Part shown: positions 8,701 to 9,657 of the stretch, in pieces
Layout of the letters: every line of letters starts with the position of its first letter
Numbering within the stretch: position 1 is the first letter of the stretch
Assembly (NCBI GenBank): GCA_910584325.1
Contig: CAJTZH010000091.1
Coordinates: forward strand, 1 to 9,657
Direction: 5' to 3'
Origin: an uncultured Lachnospiraceae bacterium
Lineage (GTDB): Bacteria; Bacillota; Clostridia; Lachnospirales; Lachnospiraceae
DNA: 9,657 nucleotides
Notes under the pieces: model-generated
Database searches by the model: none
What the model saw: the letters and a program-made list of their open reading frames with translations, nothing else
Told to the model about the DNA's origin: nothing
Program-made: the position numbers and the translations under genes

Positions 8701-9428
8701 TTGTATCAGATGCGGATGCTTCCGCGGGTAATGTGGCGGGGATGAAGCAGACAAGCACAGCGATGATGCTGGGAGAGGGCACAGTCTTTGTCACGGTGGT
8801 TTGTAAGGAAGAAAAGTATACCGCGGGCGTGAGAGATACGGCGGCGGTAGCAAATGCGGTGCTTTTGCCGGAACATATACAGCTTGTAAACAACGGTGAA
8901 ACCATAGAGATTAGAGTAGATGTAAAGGATATTTCGCAGTTGGTGCCACAGCAGGATAAGGACATCATTGAGAGCGGACTTGTCAAATATCAAGAGGAGG
9001 TTCCTGACCTTGTACTTGGCAGATATGTTGATATTTCCATGTTTATGAGGCTTGGTGAAGGAGACTGGGATGCCGTTACTTCCACAGAGGAGCCGATTGA
9101 TGTAGTGATCGGGGTTCCGGAAGATATGCGGGAGGAGGGCAGAGAGTTTTACATTATCCGCGCCCACGAAGGGGAGCACACACTTATGCGGGATTTGGAT
9201 GAGGAGCCGGACACGATCACAATCAGTACGGATAAGTTTTCAAGTTATGCTATTGCGTATGCGGCAGCAGGTGCGAATAACGTGCACAAATGCAGCTTAT
9301 GCCATATCTGCCCGACATTCTTGGGTATCTGTTATTTTATATGGTTGGCGATAATTATTGCACTGGTGCTGGTGACATATCTCGTTATTCAACGGAAACG
9401 AAAGCAAGAAGAAAGCGAAGAACAGTAA
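2754..9428 (+). CDS. Giant secreted multidomain surface protein (beta-helix and Ig-like modules, Cys-rich TM anchor)
   Basis: A 2224-residue protein. Residues 1-44: basic start (ARRKR) and hydrophobic core ending SVFA, a signal peptide. About 101-253: very acidic, Gly/Glu/Asp-rich disordered linker. About 256-360: helical domain with LLDRIAALP and YEVLTEEQQAFV, seen in many Clostridia surface proteins. About 373-705: parallel beta-helix, starting HSHDGISF and YYLAEDV, with rungs of the type [VFC]N[LI]xGG (NLYGGKI near 476, NITGGEV near 593). 708-729: HxH...CxCGH motif. About 738-1040: Ig-like/MBG modules (TAGTDYTVSGN, VSGTDYEVTYSDN). About 1041-1225: Ig/FN3-like pair (DKTPPTVTGL, EDAAGNLSEV). 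About 1230-1770: further beta-rich modules. 1770-1862: YDG-like module (AETKNYDGT). 1863-1972: charged linker. 1973-2171: C-terminal domain (IDVVIGVPEDM, FYIIRAHEGEHTL). 2180-2215: CxxCxxCP plus membrane helix, then basic RKRK tail. No LPXTG and no catalytic motif was seen. Likely an adhesin or glycan-binding scaffold; the ligand is unknown. Confidence 0.9.
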   Translation: MDEQRAWSKARRKRCLRILAVILSFCVLIHTYPDILATFSVFAAAWQEQPETQHITGFTALSEEIREQTVPVGTALSELTLPDTLEAVVTEQLSENAEDKMDGGGKADAGEDVGKEDAGGNGSDEDSEENDGEEPSDTEDEDGGTGETEEGEPADPEPEDTETGGETEDKDAESGDGQDEQPETGDGQDEQPENGESEETDGTAATENGDEGDTETEENSEGESAPAEEQGGSENEQENTPSEERQESAPAQETHTVSLPQITVTVENDTDAVMQTLLDRIAALPDAEGYLAAEPDIDDWEGDEDDYEEACTLWTEKLYEYAEEALAIFAEYEVLTEEQQAFVSEKALAKLTAWVEIAETAGESTKVMAAAAHSHDGISFDTPLTAAGGELASGDYYLAEDVALENSITIPSDVVVNLCLNGHMLHGTGGNPALWLYGTLNVYDCQGGGVFNGDSAEGKWNSAIAAGVQKNPPIFNLYGGKITSSAVSVISWGAGTCNLHGGSVEGGRSYAICNYGTVIISGDAAVSGGTDSISASFAVENKSNAVLTVKDDASISSSEGDGVLNDGTVNLEGGTITGTKANRYGIMNGAFVNITGGEVTGGRYGIYMYNENYTLKLSGSPAVSGGTAALYLRTENGTTLDNVRVDATGYTGGTLTVKDFYYRVDGYIPVEAGSYAIKTGERNKDKFTLVDSKWWYSYKDGGLYLDTHAHSYTYTARGAVITESCTCGHEETATLSLQSGADPIYTGSAVKPVTVTYSDGWAGTGENRPDDSQIIYENNTNAGTAKAKLTIAGKTAVFDFSIAGADLTGVTASGYTGTYDAAAHGITVSVPTGATVNYRKTASGDYTLTSAPTYTNAGIYTVYYQVTKDNYKTVTGSAQVKINACSISSAAVTLNNTVLTYNGFSQTKRIESVTVTSGGKTLTLTAGTDYTVSGNQETNAGSHKMTLTGNGNYNGTKEVSFEIKAKTLTPDMVTIASGTHYYTGSAITPAVTVKDGSTLVSGTDYEVTYSDNTAAGEAKVVVTGKENYSGTVTGTFTIRYRELPAGKTLEDYVTIAPAPKDGWNNTNITLTPKDGISVGETADGIGADTIVVDEESGKSGGMKTIYIRDEDGNVYQTDYTYKLDKTPPTVTGLKTENRTQDGAEITFTPSEGGKVYWVINSETKPDAENLVQQAAQEDNVQTVTEGASKTFAVEGLTPGETHTVYIVVEDAAGNLSEVKEITFTTLQAAPNITLDDLIIDHAAETIKVSDSVGEVEVYTDPANPEGSRITPGADGSLPVEPGASVYIRYPEKREDGEVTPPGDCVKIDIPGRPAAPAPKQVTMENTEEYGVTVTVTAPRADEEYILVEKGGTPDWSNPNTTGEFTGMDPGKEYDLWVRKKATDSNFASDPVKTEIRTPVTVKSPVVTGEGAGKSGNTAPKPTAPDSGNETVTFTGTYAEEYTPVIKVGGQEITPEMTWDEGTGKGEWKYPYPIPDGTAEVEITVEFRKRRLTAITVTPDSLNIYADHAANQSAVEAGTVTPLTTWLEGECEPKAAYDNKTEASVQVASYATTNQFVPKGGVYRYVVSAEGKTAGITLTVLPVNAAVTAPDKVVQVKKNGGYTQAEAAAWLPAQAVVTYTGTGCATKTEKRAVTWDTASIGADFGGTLGVKTLSGTVDLPTWATGQADVNISIEFTDKMILTDAQMTLAISGWTYGAQEQPVPRGSVSVTDANPAITYLYSADQGITWKAAEQLPRAGSGHIVPGAYQVKMTYTGDGYIGTKTAVFTVEKLPLTVEKGTLEAETKNYDGTLTAALKEGGKPALSGVFTGDAVSVCGTLRAEFAEAGPKKNVPVTVTGFELAGRDAGCYCLGNDAVTLQATINKADGTSPSDGQKPGGVDKDKDEDKEQNGNGGTMSGALPPAETDAPTTGRSDSGQGDGASRKTGEQPAQDTAEKPEDRKEQEGSAAETEKQDGQKTAGLEDDSLSDSGTTKELTAIVDGGKLIVSDADASAGNVAGMKQTSTAMMLGEGTVFVTVVCKEEKYTAGVRDTAAVANAVLLPEHIQLVNNGETIEIRVDVKDISQLVPQQDKDIIESGLVKYQEEVPDLVLGRYVDISMFMRLGEGDWDAVTSTEEPIDVVIGVPEDMREEGREFYIIRAHEGEHTLMRDLDEEPDTITISTDKFSSYAIAYAAAGANNVHKCSLCHICPTFLGICYFIWLAIIIALVLVTYLVIQRKRKQEESEEQ
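3276..3335 (+). repeat. Two tandem 30-bp copies in the acidic linker
   Basis: Two in-frame copies (3276-3305 and 3306-3335) differ at two of 30 bases and encode GDGQDEQPET then GDGQDEQPEN. A third partial GGGGA follows. They lie in the disordered linker, where slipped-strand change in copy number would lengthen or shorten the stalk by ten residues without breaking the frame. Confidence 0.85.
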
Positions 9429-9473
9429 CGGTAAAACGTCCGACAGCATAAATAACGAGGACAAAATGTAAAC

Positions 9474-9522
9474 AAAGACAAGGCACAGAGGATAAAAATT
9501 TTTTTCTGCCCTTGTCTTTTTT
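9474..9522 (+). terminator. Intrinsic terminator after the giant gene
   Basis: A 10-bp outer stem AAAGACAAGG (9474-9483) with CCTTGTCTTT (9510-9519) continues after a small internal bulge as CAGA (9486-9489) with TCTG (9505-9508), and ends in a run of Ts through 9522. It begins 46 bases after the stop at 9428 and closes a one-gene transcript. Confidence 0.85.
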
Positions 9523-9569
9523 GCGCAGAAAGTAGGGAAAAGGGAGGCGAGATGGGTGGTGTTTTTTAT

Positions 9570-9657
9570 GCTCCATTAGCTCAGGTGGGAGAGCCCAAGG
9601 GATAAAGAACATCCCTGACTTTTAATCGAGACGTCATGGGTTCAAGGTCTACACTTC
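9570..9657 (+). pseudogene. Degenerate tRNA-Lys-like sequence, cut by the window end
   Basis: The 5' half is a normal tRNA start: acceptor GCTCCAT (9570-9576), TA, and a D-arm GCTC-AGGTGGGA-GAGC (9579-9594). Further on, CCTGACTTTTAATC (9614-9627) matches a tRNA-Lys anticodon arm with anticodon TTT, and ATGGGTTCAAGG resembles a T-arm. Between D-arm and anticodon arm there are 19 bases where one is expected; this insert pairs with the first bases of the anticodon arm as AGGGAT/ATCCCT around a 7-base loop. The 3' anticodon stem (TCGAG) and T-stem (TCTAC) pair badly, and nothing matching ATGGAGC closes the acceptor before the window ends. It is most likely a decayed or recombined tRNA; an odd functional tRNA cannot be ruled out from here. 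Confidence 0.45.

Noticed and set aside
8291..8986. 231-codon minus-strand open frame opposite the second linker
   Set aside because: Ser/Pro-rich antisense shadow of a charged low-complexity coding stretch; no ribosome-binding site or recognisable motif.
1..9657. CRISPR array, insertion sequence or phage genes
   Set aside because: No regularly spaced repeats, transposase motifs, terminal inverted repeats or phage-like products were found on either strand.

Overview
The window looks like accessory DNA from a gut-type Firmicute of the class Clostridia, most likely Lachnospiraceae. The grounds are the AgrA/AgrC-style two-component pair, a very large repeat-built surface protein of a kind common in these bacteria, strong AGGAGG ribosome binding, and a plasmid-type partition remnant at the left edge. 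This taxonomic call is inference; no marker gene is present.

Left part (1-454): the last 43 codons of a ParM/StbA-like actin-family partition ATPase, followed closely by a small gene whose first 40 codons resemble a ParR-type centromere-binding protein and whose remainder is an XRE-type helix-turn-helix. Together they look like the end of a par operon from a conjugative plasmid or integrative element, altered by a fusion and possibly by a one-base frameshift.

Middle part (about 526-2591): a candidate extended -10 promoter drives a LytTR response regulator and an overlapping (ATGA) AgrC-like membrane sensor kinase. No peptide gene (agrD-like) or processing protease (agrB-like) lies in the window, so the pair is an orphan here and its signal is unknown.

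Control region (2592-2753): two near-identical direct repeats with a 21-bp period, the phasing used by LytTR regulators, are followed by a compact intrinsic terminator for the kinase operon, an extended -10 with no good -35, a 16-bp perfect palindrome in the presumed leader, and a strong ribosome-binding site. This reads as an activator-dependent promoter controlled by the adjacent response regulator.

Right part (2754-9428): one 2224-residue secreted, membrane-anchored protein. In order it has a signal peptide, a long acidic linker, a helical domain, a parallel beta-helix, a string of Ig-like/MBG/FN3-like modules, a second charged linker, a conserved-looking C-terminal domain, and an unusual Cys-rich (CxxCxxCP) transmembrane tail in place of LPXTG. 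A strong terminator follows, and the window ends in a degenerate tRNA-Lys-like sequence that may mark an element boundary.

The working model is a self-contained surface-display switch: an Agr-like sensor pair that turns on one giant surface protein, carried in mobile or formerly mobile DNA.
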